Below are positions 56,296 to 64,000 of a stretch of 64,000 nucleotides of DNA, one piece after another. The notes beneath the pieces were generated by a model. The model ran no database searches. It was given only the letters and a program-made list of their open reading frames with translations, and had not been told where the DNA came from. Source of the stretch: Microbulbifer marinus (GTDB lineage Bacteria; Pseudomonadota; Gammaproteobacteria; Pseudomonadales; Cellvibrionaceae); assembly GCF_900107725.1 (NCBI RefSeq), contig NZ_FNQO01000002.1:310001-374000 (forward strand), given 5' to 3'. The position numbers and the translations under genes were made by a program. The first letter of the stretch is position 1; every line of letters starts with the position of its first letter.

Positions 56296-58347
56296 ATGGC
56301 CTGGATCAAGCGCACATTTGTCGCCCTTCTTGTCGTCTTCCTGCTGCTCGCCGGCGCCGTCGCCTGGCTGCTGGCCGGCCTGGACGTCAACAAGTACAAG
56401 CCGCAGCTGGAACAGCTGGCCGCCGAGCAGGGTATCGCCCTGAAACTTGACGGCGATATCGGCTGGCAGCTGTGGCCGAATGTCGCACTCGAACTGCAGG
56501 GCGTGCAGCTGGCACCACTGCCACAGCCGGAGCAACCGCTCGTGCGCGCCGACAAGATCGCCGTGGGCGTAGCGCTGATGCCGCTGCTCAAGAAGCGCAT
56601 CGAGGCCCAGGAGATTGTCCTGGTGTCGCCCCAGATCGACCTCAGCGTCGACGAGCAGGGCCGCGGCAACTGGGAGTTGCTCAGCGAGGCCATGGAAGCG
56701 CAGCAACAACAGGCCGAGCAGCAGCCGCCCAAACTGGAGATTCCCGAGGACAAACCCAAACAGGATCTGCACCTGGCGCTGGAGAAGCTGCGCATCGAAG
56801 ACGGCCGCCTGAACTACCGCGATGACAGCAACAAGACGGAATACAGCGTGGAACAGCTGCGCGTGGCCGCGGACAACCTGGTGCCCGGCGGCGAGCCGGG
56901 CATGGTAGAGGCCAGCGCCCGGATCAGCGGCAGCGCCCTGCAACAGCCTGTGGATATCGCCGTCGACAGCACCCTGGCACTGGACGAAGGCCTGCATGGT
57001 CTGCGCCTGCAGCCTCTGGAACTCTCCATGAACAGCGGTGAAGCCGCAGCCACACTGCATCTGCGCGGCCACGTGCGCCGCAGCGCGGCCGATCAGCCGT
57101 GGCAGATACAGATGAACGTGGATGCCGATGTGGAGCCACTGCGCCCGTGGCTGGCCGTCACCGGCACCGAACTGGTCACGCAAAGCGGCGCCGTACTGCA
57201 GAAACTGAGCCTGGAAACCAGTGTCGAGGGCACGGAGCGGAAACTCGATCTGACGCCGCTGCAACTGCAGCTGGATGACACCGTCTTCGCCGGCAGCGCG
57301 CAGCTGCGCAACGCCGAAATGCCGGGACTGGACTTGAATCTGCGCGGCGGCACGCTGGTACTGGACGACTATCTGCCACCGCCGGCACCGGAAGCCAAGC
57401 AGCCACAGGAAGAAGCTACCGCGGCGACGGAAGCGGATGCGGAGCCGGTACCACTGCCACTGACCGCGATGCGCGGCTTCAACGCCAACCTGGACCTGTC
57501 GCTCGAGCGGCTGCAGGCGGTCGAGCTGCAGATGGATCGGCCCCAGCTGCAACTGACCGTCGACAACGGCCTCTATCAGCTACAGAAACTGTCCGCCGAC
57601 CTGTACGGCGGCGAACTCAGCAGCAACGGCCGCTTCAATGCCCGCGGCAAGTCCGCCGAAGCCGAACTCACCGGTGGCCTCGCCGACGTGGAAATTTCCC
57701 AGGTGCAGCAGGCCCTGTTCCCGAGCGAGCGCGTGCAGCTGTCCGGCAAGGCCACCATCAACTGGGCCGCTCAGACCAGCGGCAGCGATACGCTGCAACT
57801 GCAGAAGGAGCTGCGCGCCGCGGTACAGCTGTCCAGCGACCAGCTGTCCCTGGCGCCGTTCAACCTGGAAAAAGGCATGTGCCAGCTGGTCAGCTACGCG
57901 GAGAAGACGCCGCTGCCGGAGCGCGACTGGCCGGCGAGCACCCGCCTGCAGGACCTGCGCGTCAATATCGCCATCAAGGGCGACAAGGCCACCATTCAGG
58001 AAGTGCTCGCCGGTGTCGAGAATATCGCCGTGACCGGCGACGGCGTGATCGACCTGGAAAAGCAGGAATTCGACTTCGCCCTCGGCATGGCCCTGGTCGG
58101 CGAGCGCACTTCCGCCGACGGCTGCACCGTGAAGAACGACCGCTGGCGCAATCGTCCGCTGCCGCTGCGCTGCAAAGACAGCTTTGCCGATGCCGGCGCC
58201 ACCAGCTGCAAACCGGACAGCCGCCGTCTCGACGACCTGGTGCGCGACGAACTGAAATACAAAGCCGAGAAAAAATACGGCGATAAGGTCCAGGAAAAAG
58301 TCGACGAGCTGAAGGACAAGTTCAAGGGGCTGTTCAAGCGTGACTGA
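56296..58347 (+). CDS. AsmA family protein
   Basis: 683 residues. An N-terminal anchor (about 5-27, [25 protein letters not shown]) is followed by the AsmA motif [38 protein letters not shown]. The long beta-rich middle and the C-terminal AsmA-2 region (about 480-640) are as in E. coli AsmA. These inner-membrane proteins of the periplasm act in lipid transport and outer-membrane assembly. The end is a charged helical tail (about 635-683). It overlaps mutY by 8 bases. Confidence 0.9.
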   Translation: MAWIKRTFVALLVVFLLLAGAVAWLLAGLDVNKYKPQLEQLAAEQGIALKLDGDIGWQLWPNVALELQGVQLAPLPQPEQPLVRADKIAVGVALMPLLKKRIEAQEIVLVSPQIDLSVDEQGRGNWELLSEAMEAQQQQAEQQPPKLEIPEDKPKQDLHLALEKLRIEDGRLNYRDDSNKTEYSVEQLRVAADNLVPGGEPGMVEASARISGSALQQPVDIAVDSTLALDEGLHGLRLQPLELSMNSGEAAATLHLRGHVRRSAADQPWQIQMNVDADVEPLRPWLAVTGTELVTQSGAVLQKLSLETSVEGTERKLDLTPLQLQLDDTVFAGSAQLRNAEMPGLDLNLRGGTLVLDDYLPPPAPEAKQPQEEATAATEADAEPVPLPLTAMRGFNANLDLSLERLQAVELQMDRPQLQLTVDNGLYQLQKLSADLYGGELSSNGRFNARGKSAEAELTGGLADVEISQVQQALFPSERVQLSGKATINWAAQTSGSDTLQLQKELRAAVQLSSDQLSLAPFNLEKGMCQLVSYAEKTPLPERDWPASTRLQDLRVNIAIKGDKATIQEVLAGVENIAVTGDGVIDLEKQEFDFALGMALVGERTSADGCTVKNDRWRNRPLPLRCKDSFADAGATSCKPDSRRLDDLVRDELKYKAEKKYGDKVQEKVDELKDKFKGLFKRD

Positions 58348-59464
58348 GCACTCGCCGCTCCGCCCGCAGCAGTTTCAGCGGGCGGTCCTGGGCTGGTTCG
58401 ACCGCCACGGCCGCAAGGACCTGCCCTGGCAGCTGGACATCAACCCCTACCGGGTGTGGGTGTCGGAAATCATGCTACAGCAGACCCAGGTCACTGCCGT
58501 GATCCCCTACTTCGAGCGCTTTATGGCCAGCTTCCCGACCCTGGAGCACCTGGCCCGGGCGCCACTGGATGACGTACTGGCCCACTGGAGCGGCCTCGGC
58601 TACTACGCCCGCGCGCGCAACCTGCACAAGTGCGCGCAGACGGTGCTGAACGAGCACGGCAGCGAATTCCCACGCGATGTCGAGGCGCTGGCGGAGCTAC
58701 CGGGTATCGGGCGCTCCACCGCCGGTGCCATCGCCAGCATCAGCATGGACCTGAAGGCGCCGATCCTGGATGGTAACGTCAAGCGGGTCCTGGCCCGCCT
58801 CCACGCCGTCGACGGCTGGCCCGGACAGAGCGCCGTGGCCAAGCGACTCTGGGAAATCGCAGAGCGCTACACCCCACAACAGCGCACCGGTGACTATACC
58901 CAGGCCATGATGGACCTGGGCGCAACGCTCTGCACCCGCAGCAAGCCCCGCTGCGGGGAGTGCCCACTGGCCGATGCCTGCATCGCGCGCGCCCAGGGCA
59001 ACCCGCAGGATTACCCGGGCAGGAAACCGCGCAAGGAGAAACCGGTACGCTGCGCCACCATGCTGTTGCTCGAGTGCGAAGGCGAAATCTATCTGCAGCA
59101 GCGGCCGCCCACGGGTATCTGGGGCGGCCTCTGGTGCCCGCCGCAACTGGACGAGGACGACGGCGGCGAGGCCAGCGTGCAGGAATGGCTGGCCGTGCGC
59201 GAACTGCACGCAACGCAGGTTCAGGCGCTGCCGCAATTGCGTCACACCTTCACCCACTTCCATCTGGATATCAGCCCGGTGTGGGTGCAGCTGCACAAAG
59301 TGCCCACGCAGGTGGCGGAGACCGGCGGCGGCTGGTATAAACTGCGCCGACTCAACCGCGCCCGCGCGGCACAGGAACTGGGGCTGCCGGCGCCGATCGT
59401 AAAGCTGGCCAAACAGCTGTTGGCACTGCAGTCGCCGCTGCTGACCCCATGTACCGCCGATTGA
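58340..59464 (+). CDS. mutY: A/G-specific adenine glycosylase MutY
   Basis: 374 residues. HhH-GPD fold with [14 protein letters not shown] (helix-hairpin-helix) and [13 protein letters not shown] (the catalytic Asp). The 4Fe-4S cluster motif is C-x6-C-x2-C-x5-C, in [17 protein letters not shown]. The C-terminal NUDIX-like domain (about 230-350) recognises 8-oxoguanine. It removes A opposite 8-oxoG. yggX follows 15 bases later, the conserved mutY-yggX operon. Confidence 0.96.
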   Translation: MTEHSPLRPQQFQRAVLGWFDRHGRKDLPWQLDINPYRVWVSEIMLQQTQVTAVIPYFERFMASFPTLEHLARAPLDDVLAHWSGLGYYARARNLHKCAQTVLNEHGSEFPRDVEALAELPGIGRSTAGAIASISMDLKAPILDGNVKRVLARLHAVDGWPGQSAVAKRLWEIAERYTPQQRTGDYTQAMMDLGATLCTRSKPRCGECPLADACIARAQGNPQDYPGRKPRKEKPVRCATMLLLECEGEIYLQQRPPTGIWGGLWCPPQLDEDDGGEASVQEWLAVRELHATQVQALPQLRHTFTHFHLDISPVWVQLHKVPTQVAETGGGWYKLRRLNRARAAQELGLPAPIVKLAKQLLALQSPLLTPCTAD

Positions 59465-59479
59465 CTCGAGGAGATGTCC

Positions 59480-59764
59480 ATGTCCAGAACCGTATTCTGC
59501 CGCAAGTATCAACAGGAAATGGAAGGCCTGGACGCGCCTCCCTTCCCCGGTCCCAAGGGACTGGATATTTTCGACAATATCTCCAAGAAAGCCTGGCAGG
59601 AGTGGATGGCCCACCAGACCATGCTGATCAACGAGAAGCGCCTCAATATGATGGAGCCGTCCAGCCGTGCCTACTTGAGCGAGCAGATGCAGAAGTTCCT
59701 GAGCGGCGAAGCCTACGATGAGGCGGAGGGTTATGTGCCTCCCGAAGAGGACAAAAACGACTAA
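59480..59764 (+). CDS. yggX: Oxidative damage protection protein YggX
   Basis: 94 residues from the ATG at 59480; GAGGAG lies six bases before it, while the ATG at 59474 directly abuts that site. It opens [17 protein letters not shown] and contains [11 protein letters not shown], the strongest family signature. It protects Fe-S enzymes against oxidation and traffics iron in the cytoplasm. It is downstream of mutY, as in E. coli. Confidence 0.95.
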   Translation: MSRTVFCRKYQQEMEGLDAPPFPGPKGLDIFDNISKKAWQEWMAHQTMLINEKRLNMMEPSSRAYLSEQMQKFLSGEAYDEAEGYVPPEEDKND

Positions 59765-59766
59765 AA

Positions 59767-59780
59767 AGTGAGCGCTCACT
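59767..59780. repeat. 14-base perfect palindrome between yggX and the tRNA promoter
   Basis: AGTGAGCGCTCACT, three bases past the yggX stop. It may be a small operator or a transcript end. No T-tract follows. Confidence 0.4.
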
Positions 59781-59810
59781 AACAGGGAAAACTATTTAGC
59801 AATCAAAGGC

Positions 59811-59839
59811 TTGACTCGGCTCCGGGGAGCAGGTTTAAT
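59811..59839 (+). promoter_or_regulatory. tRNA-Phe promoter
   Basis: TTGACT, 17 bases, TTTAAT, then a GC-rich discriminator (ACGCGCCTCGC). The layout is typical of stringently controlled stable-RNA promoters. Predicted start about 33 bases before the tRNA. Confidence 0.75.
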
Positions 59840-59878
59840 ACGCGCCTCGCCGCCGGGGACAGCCTGGCAAACAGCGAA

Positions 59879-59954
59879 GCCCAGATAGCTCAGTCGGTAG
59901 AGCAGGGGATTGAAAATCCCCGTGTCGGTGGTTCGATTCCGCCTCTGGGCACCA
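59879..59954 (+). tRNA. tRNA-Phe (anticodon GAA)
   Basis: 76 bases including an encoded CCA. GCCCAGA pairs with TCTGGGC (acceptor), GCTC/GAGC in the D arm, anticodon arm GGGGATT-GAA-AATCCCC, and T arm GGTGGTTCGATTCCGCC. The anticodon GAA reads Phe codons. The gene has its own promoter and terminator. Confidence 0.98.
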
Positions 59955-59957
59955 TAC

Positions 59958-59992
59958 AAAAAGCCTCACCCGCAAGGGTGGGGCTTTTTTTA
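59958..59992 (+). terminator. Rho-independent terminator after tRNA-Phe
   Basis: AAAAAGCCTCACCC, four-base loop, GGGTGGGGCTTTTTTT. The A-tract and T-tract allow function in both directions. Confidence 0.9.
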
Positions 59993-60462
59993 TGGTGCCG
60001 AGTGGCCGGATGACAAAACGCCGGGAGCGTTTTGGTCTGCCGAAGGCACCCGAAGGGTCAAATGCATGGATGCATTTGAAACAGTATCATCGACGTGGTT
60101 CGACCAATTGCGCAAGCAATTGGAAACGAGCGCGCAGCGCGAAGCCCGGCCCTGAGGCTGTTCCGATTATTCCTCCTCGATACCGGCCGTTGCCCCACGC
60201 ATTCCCAAGCAACGCTTTTTTACCCGCGGCTCGCTCAAATTCTTCGTTGTCAAAACGGCAGCTTTTGTGTGTTTCCATCTCAGTTCCGGCGGGTGCACCA
60301 GTAAGCTGGTCCTAACCCGCATTGGATAGCGACTGTCAACTCGCCAGTGGGGCGTCAGCGACCCCCTTGCCGTCCTTTGCAATTCCCGCCGCGAGGCGCA
60401 AAATGATCGAGGAGCGCCGACTCACGACAAAAACTGATCACGCCCACAAACTGGAGCCACCG
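59993..60462. other. 470-base gap containing a hairpin array, otherwise no gene
   Basis: The first part (60014-60140) is the hairpin array listed separately. From about 60150 to the start of the coiled-coil protein I see no gene. Open frames through this stretch follow the palindromes and have no ribosome site or family. Confidence 0.55.
60014..60140 (+). repeat. Array of consecutive short hairpins downstream of tRNA-Phe
   Basis: At least six stems in 127 bases: CAAAACGC-CGGGA-GCGTTTTG (60014), TGCC-GAA-GGCA (60038), ACCC-GAA-GGGT (60048), TCAAATGCAT-GG-ATGCATTTGA (60058), CCAATTGC-GCAA-GCAATTGG (60104, a GNRA loop), and CGCG-CAG-CGCG (about 60130). The spacing is tight and all stems are perfect. 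It may be a repeat family or a structured RNA. Confidence 0.6.
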
Positions 60463-60951
60463 ATGAATAAATTTCTTTTTACCGCCCTAGCCGCAGCTCT
60501 GGCCACTTCCCCGGCCCTGGCCGATAAGCCCGCCGACAAAGGCAAGCCCTCCCAAGAGCAGATGGAAGCCCATCACGAGCAGATGGGAGAGCAGATGACA
60601 ACTCATCACGAACAGATGAAAGGACATCACGGAATGATGGAAGCCAAGGCCGCTGACGGGGAAGCCAAGGCAGAGGAGTATCGCCAGATGGCCGCCGAGA
60701 AGCGTGTCGAAGCCGAAGCGAAGCGTATCGAGGCAAAGGCGAACCGCGCAGAGGCGGAACTGGCCGGGGACGAAGCCAAGGACAAGGCCATGAAAGCCGA
60801 CAAACAGCGCGACAAGGAAAAGCGCAGCGGTTTCGAAAAGCAGCAGGCGAAAAAGGCCGAGCAGGAGCAGAAGGAACTGGGTAAAGGCTCTGAGAAAGGT
60901 CAGGCTGCCCGCGAGGAGCACAGCAAGAAGTGGTGGCAGTTCTGGAAGTGA
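60463..60951 (+). CDS. Periplasmic coiled-coil protein with His/Met-rich N-terminal part
   Basis: 162 residues from the ATG at 60463 (GGAG upstream; longer frames start in a non-signal region). Signal peptide about 1-20 (ALATSPALA). The mature N-terminus has HHEQMGEQMTTHHEQMKGHHGMM (about 41-63), six His and five Met, a possible copper or zinc site. The rest is a charged helix rich in Lys/Glu/Ala (about 65-150) ending HSKKWWQFWK. Coiled-coil is likely. Function unknown; metal buffering is an inference from composition. Confidence 0.68.
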   Translation: MNKFLFTALAAALATSPALADKPADKGKPSQEQMEAHHEQMGEQMTTHHEQMKGHHGMMEAKAADGEAKAEEYRQMAAEKRVEAEAKRIEAKANRAEAELAGDEAKDKAMKADKQRDKEKRSGFEKQQAKKAEQEQKELGKGSEKGQAAREEHSKKWWQFWK

Positions 60952-61024
60952 GTCCAGAAGCCGATAGCGAACTCCAGAGAGAGAGCCTTGCGCTCTCTCT
61001 TCCTGGCTGGCCAATAGTCTCCGG

Positions 61025-61595
61025 CTAGCGCATAAATACCTTGCCGCCCGTCATGACGAAGTCGACATCCAGCAACTCCTCGATATCCGCCAGCGGCAAT
61101 CCAGAGGTGTCGATAATATCCGCGGCTTGCCCACTTCCAGCATGCCGAGAGAATCACTCATATCGAGCAGGTCGGCGGCGTTGACGGTAGCCGACTGAAT
61201 GATCGCCATGCTGTCCATGCGCGCCTCATGCATCAGTACCGCCTAGCGCGCATTCTCACCGTGCCTGGACACGCCGCTGTCGGTGCCGAAAGCGATTTGA
61301 CGCCGGCTTGCCTTGCCGAAATTGCCCGTCATATCGGTGCCGACGCGGATCGCCTTGGCCTTCTGTGCAACCGTCAGCACCTCAGTGTTCTTCGCCATAC
61401 CGACCACCGTCTCGCCGGCCGGCAATGTCGGACCAGGTAGGCGCCGGTGCGCTTGAACCAGCGATGCGAAGACGGCCCGGCATAGGAACTGTGCCCAATG
61501 CTGGCAACGTCCGCCGCCAACGCGGCGGTAATGCCGGCTTCATGGTGCGCGTAGCTCGTCACCTCTCGCCCCATACGCTTGGTCACGGTGACACC
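61025..61595 (-). pseudogene. Decayed amidohydrolase (prolidase-type metal-dependent hydrolase)
   Basis: The remnant reads as the C-terminal half of an amidohydrolase. It has EVTSYAHHEAGITAALAADVASIGHSSY, then (after a one-base deletion near 61432) PTLPAGETVVGMAKNTEVLTV and IAFGTDSGVSRHGENAR. An in-frame TAG follows at 61243-61245, then AVLMHEARMDSMAIIQSATVNAADLLDMSDSLGMLEVGK. After a second frameshift near 61125 it ends ADIIDTSGLPLADIEELLDVDFVMTGGKVFMR with its stop. The N-terminal half is absent. Two frameshifts and one stop make it a pseudogene. Confidence 0.85.
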
Positions 61596-61925
61596 TATTG
61601 CTAAAAAAATAGCTCCCGATACATAGCCAGCGGAGTGCGCAAGGGACGGCCTGCCGATAATGGCAAGGCAGGATTTGCACTACTGCCTACGGCCGCAAAG
61701 CTGTCTAAGCATTCGCTTGTACAACAAGGCCCGACACTTCCGACTGCATCGAACCCTGCGGTCAAAAATGCAATAAGGACGTTGTTGCATTTGTTGTCAC
61801 AGCTGTAGTAAAAACTGTGATGAATGTCACTTTTTTGACGTGATATGCCTCAACTTTTTAGGTGCCATCTAGCGGACAGTCACCATACGGTCGCCGCATC
61901 ATCAGCGAGAATAAAAACGATATCC
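61596..61925. other. 330-base gap with the CRP-like site, no gene
   Basis: AT-rich in its second half, ending in the promoter region of the PAS-LuxR regulator. A frame starting at 61845 has no ribosome site and probably lies in the leader. Confidence 0.5.
61814..61833. promoter_or_regulatory. CRP-like site upstream of the PAS-LuxR regulator
   Basis: TGTGA-TGAATG-TCACT (61816-61831) against the TGTGA-N6-TCACA consensus, with nine of ten key positions matched. The site ends about 95 bases before the preferred start codon. Confidence 0.6.
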
Positions 61926-62702
61926 ATGAAGCCAGACACTCAGTTACTGAAGTCGGTATGGACAGAGTCCAAAAAACACATCAGCAACAAAAATGTCGAG
62001 CTGCGGCAAGTAGAAGTGGATAAGCTGGTTTCAACAATATTCAGTAACGGCCCCTTCTATTTTTACATCGTCGACTTCTCCGATATGAGCCTGCAATACG
62101 TCAGCCCGTCGATCGAGGAGATTCATGGCCTGCATCCGCAAACCGTAACCTTCCAGGATATTCTTGATCAGATACACCCCGATGATATGGAATTCGTCTC
62201 CAAGGCGGAGACTGCCGCGTTTGAGCTGATCTATGGCCAGATAGCTCCGGAAAAACGTACGCGATATAAGATTTCCTACTGTTTCCGTTTTAAAACGGCG
62301 GATGGTTCCTACCAGCTCTTCAATCACCAGGCGATAGTGCTGAATACGGATGACCAAGGCAGGCTGTCAAAGGCGCTCAATATTCATACCAACATCAGCC
62401 ACCTGACCAGCGAAAATAATTATCGGGTCTCTGCCATTGGCATGCTGGGCGAACCTTCATTCCTGAACATCAATGCAAAGGCAAGCAATACCTCCAGCTC
62501 ACTAATCGCCGCCCCTTTCAGCGAGCGTGAAATGGAAGTGATCAAACTCATGTCCACGGGAATGACCAGCACTGAAATTGCTGCAGAACTGTGTATATCT
62601 CCGAACACTGTCAAGAATCACCGCAAAAATATCCTACAAAAATCACAATGCAAGAATACCGGCCAGCTGATGACCAAGTGTATTTCTGAGGGGCTGCTCT
62701 AG
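61926..62702 (+). CDS. PAS-LuxR solo transcriptional regulator
   Basis: 258 residues from the ATG at 61926, chosen over 61845 because the earlier one lies very close to the CRP-like site. A PAS fold covers about residues 30-160 (FYFYIVDFSDMSLQYVSPSIEEIHGLHPQTV). The C-terminal LuxR helix-turn-helix (about 195-255) reads FSEREMEVIKLMSTGMTSTEIAAELCISPNTVKNHRKNILQK. No receiver domain is present. Probably binds a small ligand or cofactor in the PAS domain. No obvious partner gene nearby. Confidence 0.85.
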   Translation: MKPDTQLLKSVWTESKKHISNKNVELRQVEVDKLVSTIFSNGPFYFYIVDFSDMSLQYVSPSIEEIHGLHPQTVTFQDILDQIHPDDMEFVSKAETAAFELIYGQIAPEKRTRYKISYCFRFKTADGSYQLFNHQAIVLNTDDQGRLSKALNIHTNISHLTSENNYRVSAIGMLGEPSFLNINAKASNTSSSLIAAPFSEREMEVIKLMSTGMTSTEIAAELCISPNTVKNHRKNILQKSQCKNTGQLMTKCISEGLL

Positions 62703-62930
62703 TGACAAAATATTTTTTTATTTATTTTTATAGTAATTTAGTCCTTTAGGGCTATTGCGAGCGCAACGCTATATTGGCATTTTTAACTCGAGCTTCGAAT
62801 CCCCGAAACAATTCGAAGCTCAGCGGAACAGGGAAGTACCGCATACTTACAGGCGTTGTTTTAAGTATGTGGCTTAGGTATTTGGTGACGGATACACCAA
62901 ACTCAGCCAAGCGGAAATTACGGTCGCGTT
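62703..62930. other. 228-base AT-rich gap after the PAS-LuxR gene
   Basis: T-rich directly after the stop (TTTTTTTATTTATTTTTA), perhaps part of a factor-dependent end. No stable hairpin or gene is visible. Confidence 0.4.
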
Positions 62931-63491
62931 TTACCCCAGATCTGTCCGCATCGGATCTGCGACAGATCTCGCCACATCGTCTCCGTACAGACAACTGACC
63001 AACTGCAGCGCAAACCTCAACGCCGTCCCGGGTGCCTGGCTGGTAACCAGGTTGCGATCTACTACCACCGCCTCGCCACTAGTTTCTCTGACCTGCCCGG
63101 CGAGCTCATCCCGAAAGCCGCGATGACAGGTCGCGCGGAAGCCGTTGATCAACCCGTTGCGCCCCAGGACCACAGCCGGTGCCGCACAGATAGCACCGAG
63201 CCACCGGCCTGACTCGAGCTGCCGGCGAAGTAGCTCCAGCAGAAGGTCGCTCTTCGACAAATGTTCAGCACCGGGCATACCGCCAGGCAGGGCTATTAGA
63301 TCGAAGGGATCCTGATCCCAGTCCCGCAGCAGACAGTCGGCCTCGATGACGACGCCACGGGAAGCCTCGACGCGCCGATTCGACATCACCGATGCCAGGC
63401 ACACGTCAGCATCTGCCCTGCGCAAGACATCCACCAGGGTTACGACCTCGATCTCCTCGGAGCCATCGGCGATAGGAACGAGAACTCTCAT
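62931..63491 (-). CDS. DJ-1/PfpI family protein (YajL-like)
   Basis: 186 residues from the ATG at 63491 (MRVLVPIADGSEEIEVV, the family N-terminus); a longer frame to 63527 adds unrelated residues. The nucleophilic Cys is C102 in GAICAAPAVVLGRNGL. E15 in ADGSEEIE is the conserved Glu. These proteins act as deglycases or chaperones for oxidised or glycated proteins. Length and motif fit YajL/ThiJ. Function beyond the family is not certain. Confidence 0.87.
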   Translation of the reverse strand: MRVLVPIADGSEEIEVVTLVDVLRRADADVCLASVMSNRRVEASRGVVIEADCLLRDWDQDPFDLIALPGGMPGAEHLSKSDLLLELLRRQLESGRWLGAICAAPAVVLGRNGLINGFRATCHRGFRDELAGQVRETSGEAVVVDRNLVTSQAPGTALRFALQLVSCLYGDDVARSVADPMRTDLG

Positions 63492-63606
63492 AGTGTTAGT
63501 AGCAAGAAGCCTCTCTGACAAAAGCAATCATGGCAATGGCGAGAAACGCAAATAGCCATACGTAACCGAACGAGCTAGCGCTGCTGGGCACCCTAAAACT
63601 GGCGTC

Positions 63607-64000
63607 CTAGCGCGCGCAAGTGCGCTTTAAAACCGAGTGGTATTTTGGGGAACCCGCTGCAGAACTATCTTTGACATTCACCATACCCCATGAACCCCAC
63701 TTTCCGTTGTTCCCTGTCAGCCTAAACCAATTAATTAGGCCACCACCTTCTTCAAGCCACACATCTATCATCTTGTCGTAAAGTTCTGCAATACGGGCGT
63801 CCTGATTGAGGCCGATTAGCTTGCTGGTTAGCTCAGCGTTATCTGGTAGGTAACCGCCCAGTGCATCGCTCGCACCATGACCGACTAGATGTTGACCTGC
63901 CTCATAAGCAACGAGCTCCATGCCATGCTTCTTTGCAAGTTTCTTCTGATCTCTAAGCGCTACGCGTAACTTAGGTAATTCTATAGTTTCCAAATACTCA
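63607..64000 (-). CDS. C-terminal part of a large protein, 5' end outside the window
   Basis: An open frame of about 130 codons to the window edge with no stop, so the gene is cut at its 5' end. It contains KKHGMELVAYEAGQHLVGHG, IAELYDKMIDVWLEEGGGLINWFRLTGNNGKWGSWGMVNV and SPKYHSVLK. This pattern (VAYEGGQHL ... GGG ... KWGSWG ... SPKY) is seen at the C-terminus of large secreted glycan-acting or hypothetical proteins. The family is not certain. Confidence 0.6.
   Translation of the reverse strand, partial: EYLETIELPKLRVALRDQKKLAKKHGMELVAYEAGQHLVGHGASDALGGYLPDNAELTSKLIGLNQDARIAELYDKMIDVWLEEGGGLINWFRLTGNNGKWGSWGMVNVKDSSAAGSPKYHSVLKRTCAR

Noticed and set aside
59910..60155. 81-codon open frame running from the tRNA gene into the hairpin array
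   Set aside because: It starts inside the tRNA and crosses the terminator. The palindromes impose the residue pattern, so a peptide is unlikely.

Overview
The window is a high-GC stretch of a Gram-negative gammaproteobacterial chromosome. Small lipoproteins with lipoboxes, several TonB-dependent receptors, SecB, EnvC, MutY/YggX, RluA, RsmE and a full set of single-copy housekeeping genes point to a marine, free-living gammaproteobacterium. A Microbulbifer-like member of the Cellvibrionales is my best guess, from the gene mix and a DUF6316-type small protein; it is an inference, not a proof. There is no prophage, CRISPR array, insertion sequence or rRNA operon. One tRNA gene (tRNA-Phe) is present.

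Layout. 1-9.7 kb: a partial HAD phosphatase, a small membrane protein, rsmE, an RND efflux pair (adaptor then permease), tex and rluA. 9.8-13.4 kb: a thioesterase, then an AT-richer stretch with three genes in the same orientation. These are separated by palindromic sites that look like integron attC sites, so I read the stretch as a small gene-cassette array without an integrase. 13.4-15.8 kb: a carotenoid/retinol-type FAD oxidoreductase divergent from ohr. 16.1-22.9 kb: a complete histidine utilisation locus, hutG-hutI on the minus strand divergent from hutC-hutU-hutH, with a HutC-type operator in the divergent gap and two palindromic repeat elements between hutU and hutH. 23.1-24.7 kb: three small lipoproteins, two of them Tyr/Arg/His-rich tandem paralogues.

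24.9-34.3 kb is the most coherent accessory locus. It holds a 3-hydroxybutyrate-dehydrogenase-like SDR followed by a LuxR-type response regulator. Facing them is an operon of an SLC5-fused hybrid histidine kinase (CbrA/CrbS architecture), an MFS transporter and an HSL-type esterase, and a TonB-dependent receptor is divergent from the kinase. The SDR and the receptor share an 18-base box (16/18 identical) at exactly the same distance from a -10-like hexamer, so its centre falls near -41.5. The simplest reading is one regulon: ester or oligomer uptake (receptor, MFS), hydrolysis (esterase) and oxidation (SDR), controlled by the kinase/regulator pair.

34.6-48.6 kb: a large Ig-like-domain lipoprotein, a 58-residue lipoprotein, pyruvate kinase, two META-like lipoproteins, smrA, an SDR/thioesterase pair, secB, grxC, a rhodanese protein, gpmI-envC-ctpA and a DUF6316-like gene. 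48.7-50.6 kb: a candidate structured small RNA and an AraC regulator. 50.6-53.5 kb: hisB-hisH-hisA-hisF. 53.6-59.8 kb: a ZnuD-like receptor with His/Glu-rich segments, an AsmA protein, mutY and yggX. 59.8-64 kb: tRNA-Phe with a strong promoter, an unusual run of consecutive hairpins, a periplasmic coiled-coil protein, a decayed amidohydrolase gene, a PAS-LuxR regulator behind a CRP-like site, a DJ-1/PfpI protein and the C-terminal end of a larger gene that runs off the window.

Starts were moved from the longest frame wherever a Shine-Dalgarno (SD) sequence or family length favoured an inner codon. Each case is explained in its entry.
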